Part shown: piece by piece, positions 49,041-62,300 of the stretch
Numbering within the stretch: position 1 is the first letter of the stretch
Layout of the letters: every line of letters begins with the position of its first letter
Assembly (NCBI RefSeq): GCF_932526225.1
Contig: NC_064037.1
Span: forward strand, 434,001-498,000
Source: Nematostella vectensis
Lineage: Eukaryota; Cnidaria; Anthozoa; Actiniaria; Edwardsiidae
Direction: 5' to 3'
DNA length: 64,000 nucleotides
Position numbers and translations under genes: made by a program
The notes under the pieces: generated by a model
What the model was told of the DNA's origin: nothing
Seen by the model: the letters and a program-made list of their open reading frames with translations, nothing else
Database searches by the model: none

Positions 49041-51870
49041 CTTGGATAACTTAAGTATATTCTAACATAGAGCATAGCGCTCGATAGATTGATATACCTT
49101 TTTTTCCGAGTATACTGTTTTATTTTTCCTAATGTTACTTTTTGGAATTTACATTCGGAAAAAAAATTATCGATTGTAACCTTTTGGAGGTTACACTCGT
49201 AAAACAAATTCCCGAATGTAACCCTGAAGCTTTTCCCGAATGTAACCTCCAGTCCGATGGTGACTTTGCTTGGGATAGTTTACGATACCAATAGTATTAA
49301 AAGTAATTTTCATTAAAATTCCCTTCAGCAACGCCACGTTAGTCTTTCGTTGCGGGCACTTGACTACTAACGCAGCGACCCGGGTTCGATTCCCGCTGAT
49401 AGCCTATTTTTTTTTCTTTATTTTTTTTTCAAATATCGATGCTTAATTATACTGTTCTTGGTGTGTCATGACATAAAAAGAAGGTATAGGGACATTTTTA
49501 TGTACTCTCAGCATCTTTGATGTGCTCATGCTTTGTTCAGGATCCTGTACATATTTTATGCACACAAGAACTAACTAGAGCATAGCGCTCGATAGATTGA
49601 TATACCTTTTTTCCGAGTATACTGTTTTATTTTTCCTAATGTTACTTTTTTGAATTTACATTCGGAAAAAAAATTATCGATTGTAACCTTTTGGAGGTTA
49701 CACTCGTAAAAGAAATTCCCGAATGTAACCCTGAAGCTTTTCCCGAATGTAACCTCCAGTCCGATGGTGACTATGCTTGGGATAGTTTACGATACCAATA
49801 GTATTAAAAGTAATTTTCATTACAATTCCCTTCAGCAATGCCACGTTAGTCTATCGTTGTGAGCACTTGACTACTAACGCAGCGACCCGGGTTCGATTCC
49901 CGCTGATAGCCTATTTTTTTACTTTCTTTTTTTTTAAATATCGATACTTAATTATACTGTTCTTGGTGTGTCATGACATAAAAAGAAGGTATAGGGACAT
50001 TTTTATGTACTCTCAGCATCTTTGGTGTGCTCATGCTTTGTTCAGGATCCTGTACATATTTTATGCACACAAGAACTAACTAGATTCCTTGGATAACTTG
50101 ATTAAGTAGATTCTAACATAGAGCATAGCGCTCGATAGATTGATATACCTTTTTTTCCGAGTATACTGTTTTATTTTTTCTAATGTTACTTTTTGGAATT
50201 TACATTCGGAAAAAAAATTATCGATTGTAACCTTTTGGAGGTTACACTCGTAAAACAAATTCCCGAATGTAACCCTGAAGCTTTTCCCGAATGTAACCTC
50301 CAGTCCGATGGTGACTTTGTTTGGGATAGATTACGATACCAACAGTATTAAAAGTAATTTTTATTACAATTCCCTTCAGCAATGCCACGTTAGTCTTTCG
50401 TTGCGTGCACTTGACTACTAACGCAGCGGCCCGGGTTCGATTCCCGCTGATAACCTATTTTTTTTTCTTTATTTTTTTTTTTTAAATATCGATACTTAAT
50501 TATACTGTTCTTCGTGTGTCATGACATAAAAAGAAGGTATAGGGACATTTTTATGTACTCTCAGCATCTTTGATGTGCTCATGCTTTGTTCAGGATCCTG
50601 TACATATTTTATGCACACAAGAACTAACTAGATTCCTTGGATAACTTGATTAAGTATATTCTAACATAGAGCATAGCGCTCGATAGATTGATATACCTTT
50701 TTTTCCGAGTATACTGTTTTATTTTTCCTAATGTTACTTTTTGGAATTTACATTCGGAAAAAAAATTATCGATTGTAACCTTTTGGAGGTTACACTCGTA
50801 AAACAAATTCCCGAATGTAACCCTGAAGCTTTTCCCGAATGTAACCTCCAGTCCGATGGTGACTTTGTTTGGGATAGATTACGATACCAACAGTATTAAA
50901 AGTAATTTTTATTACAATTCCCTTCAGCAATGCCACGTTAGTCTTTCGTTGCGTGCACTTGACTACTAACGCAGCGGCCCGGGTTCGAATCCCGCTGATA
51001 GCCTATTTTTTTTTCTCTATTTTTTTTTTTAAATATCGATACTTAATTATACTGTTCTTGGTGTGCCATGACATAAAAAGAAGATATAGGGACATTTTTA
51101 TGTACTCTCAGCATCTTTGATGTGCTCATGCTTTGTTCAGGATCCTGTACATATTTTATGCACACAAGAACTAACTAGATTCCTTGGATAACTTGATTAA
51201 GTAGATTCTTACATAGAGCATAGCGTTCGATAGATTGATATATCTTTTTTTAAGATGTATACTGTTTAATTTTTCCTAATGTTACTTTTTGGAATTTACA
51301 TTCGGAAAAAAAATTATCGATTGTAACCTTTTGGAGGTTACACTCGTAAAACAAATTCCCGAATGTAACCCTCAAGCTTTTCCCGAATGTAACCTCCAGT
51401 CCGATGGTGACTTTGCTTGGGATAGTTTACGATACCAATAGTATTAAAAGTAATTTTCATTACAATTCCCTTCAGCAATGCCACGTTAGTCTTTCGTTGC
51501 GGGCACTTGACTACTAACGCAGCGACCCGGGTTCGATTCCCGCTAATAGCCTATTTTTTTTTCTTTATTTTTTTTTTTAAATATCGATACTTAATTATAC
51601 TGTTCTTGGTGTGTCATGACATAAAAAGAAGGTATAGGGACATTTTTATGTACTCTTAGCATCTTTGATGTGCTCCTGCTTTGTTCAGGATCCTTTACAT
51701 ATTTTATGCACACAAGAACTAACTAGATTCCTTGGATAACTTGATTAAGTAGATTCTAACATAGAGCATAGCGCTCGATAGATTGATATACTTTTTTTCC
51801 GAGTATACTGTTTTATTTTTCCTAATGTTACTTTTTTGAATTTACATTCGGAAAAAAAAATATCGATTGT

Positions 51871-54461
51871 AACCTTTTGGAGGTTACACTCGTAAAACAA
51901 ATTCCCGAATGTAACCCTGAAGCTTTTCCCGAATGTAACCTCCAGTCCGATGGTGACTTTGCTTGGGATAGTTTACGATACCAATAGTATTAAAAGTAAT
52001 TTTCATTACAATTCCCTTCAGCAATGCCACGTTAGTCTTTCGTTGCGGGCACTTGACTACTAACACAGCGACCCGGGTTCGATTCCCGCTGATAGCCTAT
52101 TTTTTTTCTTTATTTTTTTTTTTAAATATCGATACTAAAATTATACTGTTCTTGGTGTGTCATGACATAAAAAGAAGGTATAGGGACATTTTTATGTACT
52201 CTCGGCATCTTTGATGTGCTCATGCTTTGTTCAGGATCCTGTACATATTTTATGCACACAAGAACTAACTAGATTCCTTGGATAACTTGATTAAGTAGAT
52301 TCTAACATAGAGCATAGCGCCCGATAGATTGATATACCTTTTTTCCGAGTGTACTGTTTTATTTTTCCTAATGTTACTTTTTTGAATTTACATTCGGAAA
52401 AAAAAATTATCGATTGTAACCTTTTGGAGGTTACACTCGTAAAACAAATTCCCGAATGTAACCCTGAAGCTTTACCCGAATGTAACCTCCAGTCCGATGG
52501 TGACTTTGCTTGGGATAGTTTACGATACCAATAGTATTAAAAGTAATTTTCATTACAATTCCCTTCAGCAATGCCACGTTAGTCTTTCGTTGCGGGCACT
52601 TGACTACTAACGCAGCCACCCGGGTTCGATTCCCGCTGATAGCCTATTTTTTTTCCTTATTTTTTTTTAAATATCGATACTTAATTATACTGTTCTTGGT
52701 GTGTCATGACATAAAAAGAAGGTATAGGGATATTTTTATGTACTCTCAGCATCTTTGATGTGCTCATGCTTTGTTCAGGATCCTGTACATATTTTATGCA
52801 CACAAGAACTAACTAGATTCCTTTGATAACTGGATTAAGTAGATTCTAACATAGAGCATAGCGCTCGATAGATTGATATACCTTTTTTTCCGAGTATACT
52901 GTTTTATTTTTCCTAATGTTACTTTTTGGAATTTACATTCGGAAAAAAAATATCGATTGTAACCTTTTGGAGGTTACACTCGTAAAACAAATTCTCAAAT
53001 GTAACCCTGAAGCTTTTCCCGAATGTAACCTCCAGTCCGATGGTGACTTTGCTTGGGATAGTTTACGATACCAATAGTATTAAAAGTAATTTTCATTACA
53101 ATTCCCTTCAGCAATGTCACGTTAGTCTTTTGTTGCGGGCACTTGACTACTAACGCAGCGACCCGGGTTCGATTCCCGCTGATAGCCTATTTTTTTTTTC
53201 TTTATTTTTTTTTTTAAATATCGATACCTAATTATACTGTTCTTGGTGTGTCATGACATAAAAAGAAGGTATAGGGACATTTTTATGTACTCTCAGCATC
53301 TTTGATGTGCTCATGCTTTGTTCAGGATCCTGTACATATTTTATGCACACAAGAACTAACTAGATTCCTTGGATAACTTGATTAAGTATATTCTAACATA
53401 GAGCATAGCGCTCGATAGATTGATATACCTCTTTTTCCAAGTATACTGTTTTATTTTTCCTAATGTTACTTTTTGGAATTTACATTCGGAAAAAAAAGTA
53501 TCGATTGTAACCTTTTGGAGGTTACACTCGTAAAACAAATTCCCGAATGTAACCCTGAAGCTTTTCCCGAATGTAACCTCCAGTCCGATGGTGACTTTGC
53601 TTGGGATAGTTTACGATACCAATAGTATTAAAAGTAAATTTCATTACAATTCCCTTCAGCAATGCCACGTTAGTCTTTCGTTGCGGGATCTTGACTACTA
53701 ACTCAGCGACCCGGGTTCGATTCCCGCTGATAGCCTATTTTTTTTTTCTTTATTTTTTTTTTAATATCGATATTTAATTATACTGTTCTTGGTGTGTCAT
53801 GACATAAAAAGAAGGTATAGGGACATTTTTATGTACTCTCAGCATCTTTGATGTGCTCATGCTTTGTTCAGGATCCTGTACACATTTTATGCACACAAGA
53901 ACTAACTAGATTCCTTGGATAACTTGATTAAGTATATTCTAACATAGAGCATAGCGCTCGATAGATTGATATACCTTTTTTTCCGAGTATACTGTTTTAT
54001 TTTTCCTAATGTTACTTTTTGGAATTTACATTCGGAAAAAAAATTATCGATTGTAACCTTTTGGAGGTTACACTCGTAAAACAAATTCCCGAATGTAACC
54101 CTGAAGCTTTTCCCGAATGTAACCTCCAGTCCGATGGTGACTTTGTTTGGCATAGATTACGATACCAACAGTATTAAAAGTAATTTTTATTACAATTCCC
54201 TTCAGCAATGCCACGTTAGTCTTTGGTTGCGTGCACTTGACTACTAACGCAGCGGCCCGGGTTCGAATCCCGCTGATAGCCTATTTTTTTTTCTTTATTT
54301 TTATTTTTTTAATATCGATACTTAATTATACTGTTCTTGGTGTGTCATGACATAAAAAGAAGGTATAGGGATATTTTTATGTACTCTCAGCATCTTTGAT
54401 GTGCTCATGCCTTGTTCAGGATCCTGTACATATTTTATGCACACAAGAACTAACTAGATTC
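51871..54461 (+). repeat. Higher-order copy 2 of the 2.6-kb segment (offset 5421)
   Basis: The partner of 46450-49040. Its right part belongs as well to the 2731-bp tandem duplication that follows, so the duplications are nested. Confidence 0.88.
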
Positions 54462-57400
54462 CTTGGATAACTTGATTAAGTAGATTCTAACATAGAGCAT
54501 AGCGCTCGATAGATTGATATACCTTTTTTTCCGAGTATACTGTTTTATTTTTCCTAATGTTACTTTTTGGAATTTACATTAGGAAAAAAAATTATCGATT
54601 GTAACCTTTCGGAGGTTACACTCGTAAAACAAATTCCCGAATGTAACCCTGAAGCTTTTCCCGAATGTAACCTCCAGTCCGATGGTGACTTTGCTTGGGA
54701 TAGTTTACGATACCAATAGTATTAAAAGTAATTTTCATTACAATTCCCTTCAGCAATGTCACGTTAGTCTTTCGTTGCGGGCACTTGACTACTAACGCAG
54801 CGACCCGGGTTCGATTCCCGCTGATAGCCTATTTTTTTTTTCTTTATTTTTTTTTTAAATATCGATACTTAATTATACTGTTCTTGGTGTGTCATGACAT
54901 AAAAAGAAGGTATAGGGACATTTTTATGTACTCTCAGCATCTTTGATGTGCTCATGCTTTGTTCAGGATCCTGTACATATTTTATGCACACAAGAACTAA
55001 CTAGATTCCTTGGATAACTTGATTAAGTAGATTCTAACATAGAGCATAGCGCTCGATAGATTGATATACCTTTTTTCCGAGTATACTGTTTTATTTTTCC
55101 TAATGTTACTTTTTTGAATTTACATTCGGAAAAAAAATTATCGATTGTAACCTTTTGGAGGTTACACTCGTAAAAGAAATTCCCGAATGTAACCCTGAAG
55201 CTTTTCCCGAATGTAACCTCCAGTCCGATGGTGACTATGCTTGGGATAGTTTACGATACCAATAGTATTAAAAGTAATTTTCATTACAATTCCCTTCAGC
55301 AATGCCACGTTAGTCTATCGTTGTGAGCACTTGACTACTAACGCAGCGACCCGGGTTCTATTCCCGCTGATAGCCTATTTTTTTACTTTCTTTTTTTTTT
55401 AAATATCGATACTTAATTATACTGTTCTTGGTGTGTCATGACATAAAAAGAAGGTATAGGGACATTTTTATGTACTCTCAGCATCTTTGATGTGCTCATG
55501 CTTTGTTCAGGATCCTGTACATGTTTTATGCACACAAGAACTAACTAGATTCCTTGGATAACTTGATTAAGTAGATTCTAACATAGAGCATAGCGCTCGA
55601 TAGATTGATATACCTTTTTTTCCGAGTATACTGTTTTATTTTTCCTAATGTTACTTTTTGGAATTTACATTAGGAAAAAAAATTATCGATTGTAACCTTT
55701 CGGAGGTTACACTCGTAAAACAAATTCCCGAATGTAACCCTGAAGCTTTTCCCGAATGTAACCTCCAGTCCGATGGTGACTTTGCTTGGGATAGTTTACG
55801 ATACCAATAGTATTAAATGTAATTTTCATTACAATTCCCTTCAGCAATGTCACGTTAGTCTTTCGTTGCGGGCACTTGACTACTAACGCAGCGACCCGGG
55901 TTCGATTCCCGCTGATAGCCTATTTTTTTTTTCTTTATTTTTTTTTTAAATATCGATACTTAATTATACTGTTCTTGGTGTGTCATGACGTAAAAAGAAG
56001 GTATAGGGATATTTTTATGTACTCTCAGCATCTTTGATGTGCTCATGCTTTGTTCAGGATCCTGTACATATTTTATGCACACAAGAACTAACTAGATTCC
56101 TTGGATAACTTGATTAAGTAGATTCTAACATAAAGCATAGCGCCCGATAGATTGATATACCTTTTTTCCGAGTATACTGTTTTATTTTTCCTAATGTTAC
56201 TTTTTTGAATTTACATTCGGAAAAAAAAATTATCGATTGTAACCTTTTGGAGGTTACACTCGTAAAACAAATTCCCGAATGTATACCTGAAGCTTTACCC
56301 GAATGTAACCTCCAGTCCGATGGTGACTTTGCTTGGGATAGTTTACGATACCAATAGTATTAAAAGTAATTTTCATTACAATTCCCATCAGCAATGCCAC
56401 GTTAGTCTTTTGTTGCGGGCACTGGACTACTAACGCAGCCACCCGGGTTCGATTCCCGCTGATAGCCTATTTTTTTTCCTTATTTTTTTTTTAAATATCG
56501 ATACTTAATTATACTGTTCTTGGTGTGTCATGACATAAAAAGAAGGTATAGGGATATTTTTATGTACTCTCAGCATCTTTGATGTGCTCATGCTTTGTTC
56601 AGGATCCTGTACATATTGTATGCACACAAGAACTAACTAGATTCCTTGGATAACTTGATTAAGTATATTCTAACATAGAGCATAGCGCTCGATAGATTGA
56701 TATACCTTTTTTTCCGAGTATACTGTTTTATTTTTCCTAATGTTACTTTTTGGAATTTACATTCGGAAAAAAAATTATCGATTGTAACCTTTTGGAGGTT
56801 ACACTCGTAAAACAAATTCCCGAATGTAACCCTGAAGCTTTTCCCGAATGTAACCTCCAGTCCGATGGTGACTTTGTTTGGCATAGATTACGATACCAAC
56901 AGTATTAAAAGTAATTTTTATTACAATTCCCTTCAGCAATGCCACGTTAGTCTTTCGTTGCGTGCACTTGACTACTAACGCAGCGGCCCGGGTTCGAATC
57001 CCGCTGATAGCCTATTTTTTTTTCTTTATTTTTATTTTTTTAATATCGATACTTAATTATACTGTTCTTGGTGTGTCATGACATAAAAAGAAGGTATAGG
57101 GATATTTTTATGTACTCTCAGCATCTTTGATGTGCTCATGCCTTGTTCAGGATCCTGTACATATTTTATGCACACAAGAACTAACTAGATTCCTTGGATA
57201 ACTTGATTAAGTAGATTCTAACATAGAGCATAGCGCTCGATAGATTGATATACCTTTTTTTCCGAGTATACTGTTTTATTTTTCCTAATGTTACTTTTTG
57301 GAATTTACATTAGGAAAAAAAATTATCGATTGTAACCTTTCGGAGGTTACACTCGTAAAACAAATTCCCGAATGTAACCCTGAAGCTTTTCCCGAATGTA

Positions 57401-59346
57401 ACCTCCAGTCCGATGGTGACTTTGCTTGGGATAGTTTACGATACCAATAGTATTAAAAGTAATTTTCATTACAATTCCCTTCAGCAATGTCACGTTAGTC
57501 TTTCGTTGCGGGCACTTGACTACTAACGCAGCGACCCGGGTTCGATTCCCGCTGATAGCCTATTTTTTTTTTCTTTATTTTTTTTTTAAATATCGATACT
57601 TAATTATACTGTTCTTGGTGTGTCATGACATAAAAAGAAGGTATAGGGACATTTTTATGTACTCTCAGCATCTTTGATGTGCTCATGCTTTGTTCAGGAT
57701 CCTGTACATATTTTATGCACACAAGAACTAACTAGATTCCTTGGATAACTTGATTAAGTAGATTCTAACATAGAGCATAGCGCTCGATAGATTGATATAC
57801 CTTTTTTCCGAGTATACTGTTTTATTTTTCCTAATGTTACTTTTTTGAATTTACATTCGGAAAAAAAATTATCGATTGTAACCTTTTGGAGGTTACACTC
57901 GTAAAAGAAATTCCCGAATGTAACCCTGAAGCTTTTCCCGAATGTAACCTCCAGTCCGATGGTGACTATGCTTGGGATAGTTTACGATACCAATAGTATT
58001 AAAAGTAATTTTCATTACAATTCCCTTCAGCAATGCCACGTTAGTCTATCGTTGTGAGCACTTGACTACTAACGCAGCGACCCGGGTTCTATTCCCGCTG
58101 ATAGCCTATTTTTTTACTTTCTTTTTTTTTTAAATATCGATACTTAATTATACTGTTCTTGGTGTGTCATGACATAAAAAGAAGGTATAGGGACATTTTT
58201 ATGTACTCTCAGCATCTTTGATGTGCTCATGCTTTGTTCAGGATCCTGTACATATTTTATGCACACAAGAACTAACTAGATTCCTTGGATAACTTGATTA
58301 AGTAGATTCTAACATAGAGCATAGCGCTCGATAGATTGATATACCTTTTTTTCCGAGTATACTGTTTTATTTTTCCTAATGTTACTTTTTGGAATTTACA
58401 TTAGGAAAAAAAATTATCGATTGTAACCTTTCGGAGGTTACACTCGTAAAACAAATTCCCGAATGTAACCCTGAAGCTTTTCCCGAATGTAACCTCCAGT
58501 CCGATGGTGACTTTGCTTGGGATAGTTTACGATACCAATAGTATTAAAAGTAATTTTCATTACAATTCCCTTCAGCAATGTCACGTTAGTCTTTCGTTGC
58601 GGGCACTTGACTACTAACGCAGCGACCCGGGTTCGATTCCCGCTGATAGCCTATTTTTTTTTTCTTTATTTTTTTTTTAAATATCGATACTTAATTATAC
58701 TGTTCTTGGTGTGTCATGACGTAAAAAGAAGGTATAGGGATATTTTTATGTACTCTCAGCATCTTTGATGTGCTCATGCTTTGTTCAGGATCCTGTACAT
58801 ATTTTATGCACACAAGAACTAACTAGATTCCTTGGATAACTTGATTAAGTAGATTCTAACATAAAGCATAGCGCCCGATAGATTGATATACCTTTTTTCC
58901 GAGTATACTGTTTTATTTTTCCTAATGTTACTTTTTTGAATTTACATTCGGAAAAAAAAATTATCGATTGTAACCTTTTGGAGGTTACACTCGTAAAACA
59001 AATTCCCGAATGTATACCTGAAGCTTTACCCGAATGTAACCTCCAGTCCGATGGTGACTTTGCTTGGGATAGTTTACGATACCAATAGTATTAAAAGTAA
59101 TTTTCATTACAATTCCCATCAGCAATGCCACGTTAGTCTTTTGTTGCGGGCACTGGACTACTAACGCAGCCACCCGGGTTCGATTCCCGCTGATAGCCTA
59201 TTTTTTTTCCTTATTTTTTTTTTAAATATCGATACTTAATTATACTGTTCTTGGTGTGTCATGACATAAAAAGAAGGTATAGGGATATTTTTATGTACTC
59301 TCAGCATCTTTGATGTGCTCATGCTTTGTTCAGGATCCTGTACATA
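53885..59346 (+). repeat. Adjacent tandem duplication of a 2731-bp, five-monomer block
   Basis: Cassettes 54210, 54758, 55304, 55849 and 56396 recur at 56941, 57489, 58035, 58580 and 59127, each exactly 2731 bp later. Shared private changes include GGTTCTATTCC, CATGACGTAAAA and ACATATTGTATG. The copies touch near 56615. One further monomer copy follows 545 bp on (59127 to 59672). Confidence 0.88.
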
Positions 59347-62300
59347 TTGTATGCACACAAGAACTAACTAGATTCCTTGGATAACTTGATTAAGTAGATT
59401 CTAACATAGAGCATAGCGCCCGATAGATTGATATACCTTTTTTCCGAGTATACTGTTTTATTTTTCCTAATGTTACTTTTTTGAATTTACATTCGGAAAA
59501 AAAAATTATCGATTGTAACCTTTTGGAGGTTACACTCGTAAAACAAATTCCCGAATGTATACCTGAAGCTTTACCCGAATGTAACCTCCAGTCCGATGGT
59601 GACTTTGCTTGGGATAGTTTACGATACCAATAGTATTAAAAGTAATTTTCATTACAATTCCCATCAGCAATGCCACGTTAGTCTTTCGTTGCGGGCACTT
59701 GACTACTAACGCAGCCACCCGGGTTCGATTCCCGCTGATAGCCTATTTTTTTTCCTTATTTTTTTTTTAAATATCGATACTTAATTATACTGTTCTTGGT
59801 GTGTCATGACATAAAAAGAAGGTATAGGGATATTTTTATGTACTCTCAGCATCTTTGATGTGCTCATGCTTTGTTCAGGATCCTGTACATATTTTATGCA
59901 CACAAGAACTAACTAGATTCCTTGGATAACTGGATTAAGTAGATTCTAACATATAGCATAGCGCTCGATAGATTGATATACCTTTTTTTCCGAGTATACT
60001 GTTTTATTTTTCCTAATGTTACTTTTTGGAATTTACATTCGGAAAAAAATTATCGATTGTAACCTTTTGGAGGTTACACTCGTAAAACAAATTCCCGAAT
60101 GTAACCCTGAAGCTTTTCCCGAATGTAACCTCCAGTCCGATGGTGACTTTGCTTGGGATAGTTTACGATACCAATAGTATTAAAAGTAATTTTCATTACA
60201 ATTCCCTTCAGCAATGTCACGTTAGTCTTTCGTTGCGGGCACTTGACTACTAACGCAGCGACCCGGGTTCGATTCCCGCTGATAGCCTATTTTTTTTTTC
60301 TTTATTTTTTTTTTAAATATCGATACCTAATTATACTGTTCTTGGTGTGTCATGACATAAAAAGAAGGTATAGGGACATTTTTATGTACTCTCAGCATCT
60401 TTGATGTGCTCATGCTTTGTTCAGGATCCTGTACATATTTTATGCACACAAGAACTAACTAGATTCCTTGGATAACTTGATTAAGTATATTCTAACATAG
60501 AGCATAGCGCTCGATAGATTGATATACCTCTTTTTCCGAGTATACTGTTTTATTTTTCCTAATGTTACTTTTTGGAATTTACATTCGGAAAAAAAAAGTA
60601 TCGATTGTAACCTTTTGGAGGTTAAACTCGTAAAACAAATTCCCGAATGTAACCCTGAAGCTTTTCCCGAATGTAACCTCCAGTCCGATGGTGACTTTGC
60701 TTGGGATAGTTTACGATACCAATAGTATTAAAAGTAATTTTCATTACAATTCCCTTCAGCAATGCCACGTTAGTCTTTCGTTGCGGGCGCTTGACTACTA
60801 ACTCAGCGACCCGGGTTCGATTCCCGCTGATAGCCTATTTTTTTTTCTTTATTTTTTTTTTTAATATCGATATTTAATTATACTGTTCTTGGTGTGTCAT
60901 GACATAAAAAGAAGGTATAGGGACATTTTTATGTACTCTCAGCATCTTTGATGTGCTCATGCTTTGTTCAGGATCCTGTACACATTTTATGCACACAAGA
61001 ACTAACTAGATTCCTTGGATAACTTGATTAAGTAGATTCTAACATAGAGCATAGCGCTCGATAGATTGATATACCTTTTTTTCCGAGTATACTGTTTTAT
61101 TTTTTCTAATGTTACTTTTTGGAATTTACATTCGGAAAAAAAATTATCGATTGTAACCTTTTGGAGGTTACACTCGTAAAACAAATTCCCGAATGTAACC
61201 CTGAAGCTTTTCCCGAATGTAACCTCCAGTCCGATGGTGACTTTGTTTGGGATAGATTACGATACCAACAGTATTAAAAGTAATTTTTATTACAATTCCC
61301 TTCAGCAATGCCACGTTAGTCTTTCGTTGCGTTAACTTTACTACTAACGCAGCGGCCCGGGTTCGATTCCCGCTGATAACCTATTTTTTTTTCTTTATTT
61401 TTTTTTTTTAAATATCGATACTTAATTATACTGTTCTTCGTGTGTCATGACATAAAAAGAAGGTATAGGGACATTTTTATGTACTCTCAGCATCTTTGAT
61501 GTGCTCATGCTTTGTTCAGGATCCTGTACATATTTTATGCACACAAGAACTAACTAGATTCCTTTGATAACTTGATTAAGTAGATTCTAACCTAGAGCAT
61601 AGCTCTCGATAGATTGATATACCTTTTTTTTCGAGTATACTGTTTTATTTTTGCTAATGTTACCTTTTGGAATTTACATTCGGAAAAAAATTTATCGATT
61701 GTAACCTTTTGGAGGTTACACTCGTAAAACAAATTCCCGAATGTAACCCTGAAGCTTTTCCCGAATGTAACCTCCAGTCCGATGGTGACTTTGCTTGGGA
61801 TAGTTTACGATACCAATAGTATTAAAAGTAATTTTCATTACAATTCCCTTCAGCAATGCCACGTTAGTCTATCGTTGCGGGCACTTGACTACTAACGCAG
61901 CGACCCGGGTTCGATTTCCGCTGATAGCTTATTTTTTTACTTTCTTTTTTTTTTAAATATCGATACTTAATTTTAATGTTCTTGGTGTGTCATGACATAA
62001 AAAGAAGGTATAGGGACATTTTTATGTACTCTCAGCATCTTTGATGTGCTCATGCTTTGTTCAGGATCCTGTACATATTTTATGCACACAAGAACTAACT
62101 AGATTCCTTGGATAACATGATTAAGTAGATTCTAACATAGAGCATAGCGCTCGATAGATTGATATACCTTTTTTTCCGAGTATACTGTTTTATTTTTCCT
62201 AACGTTACTTTTTGGAATTTACATTCGGAAAAAAAAATTATCGATTGTAACGTTTTGGAGGTTACACTCGTAAAACAAATTCCCGAATGTAACCCTGAAG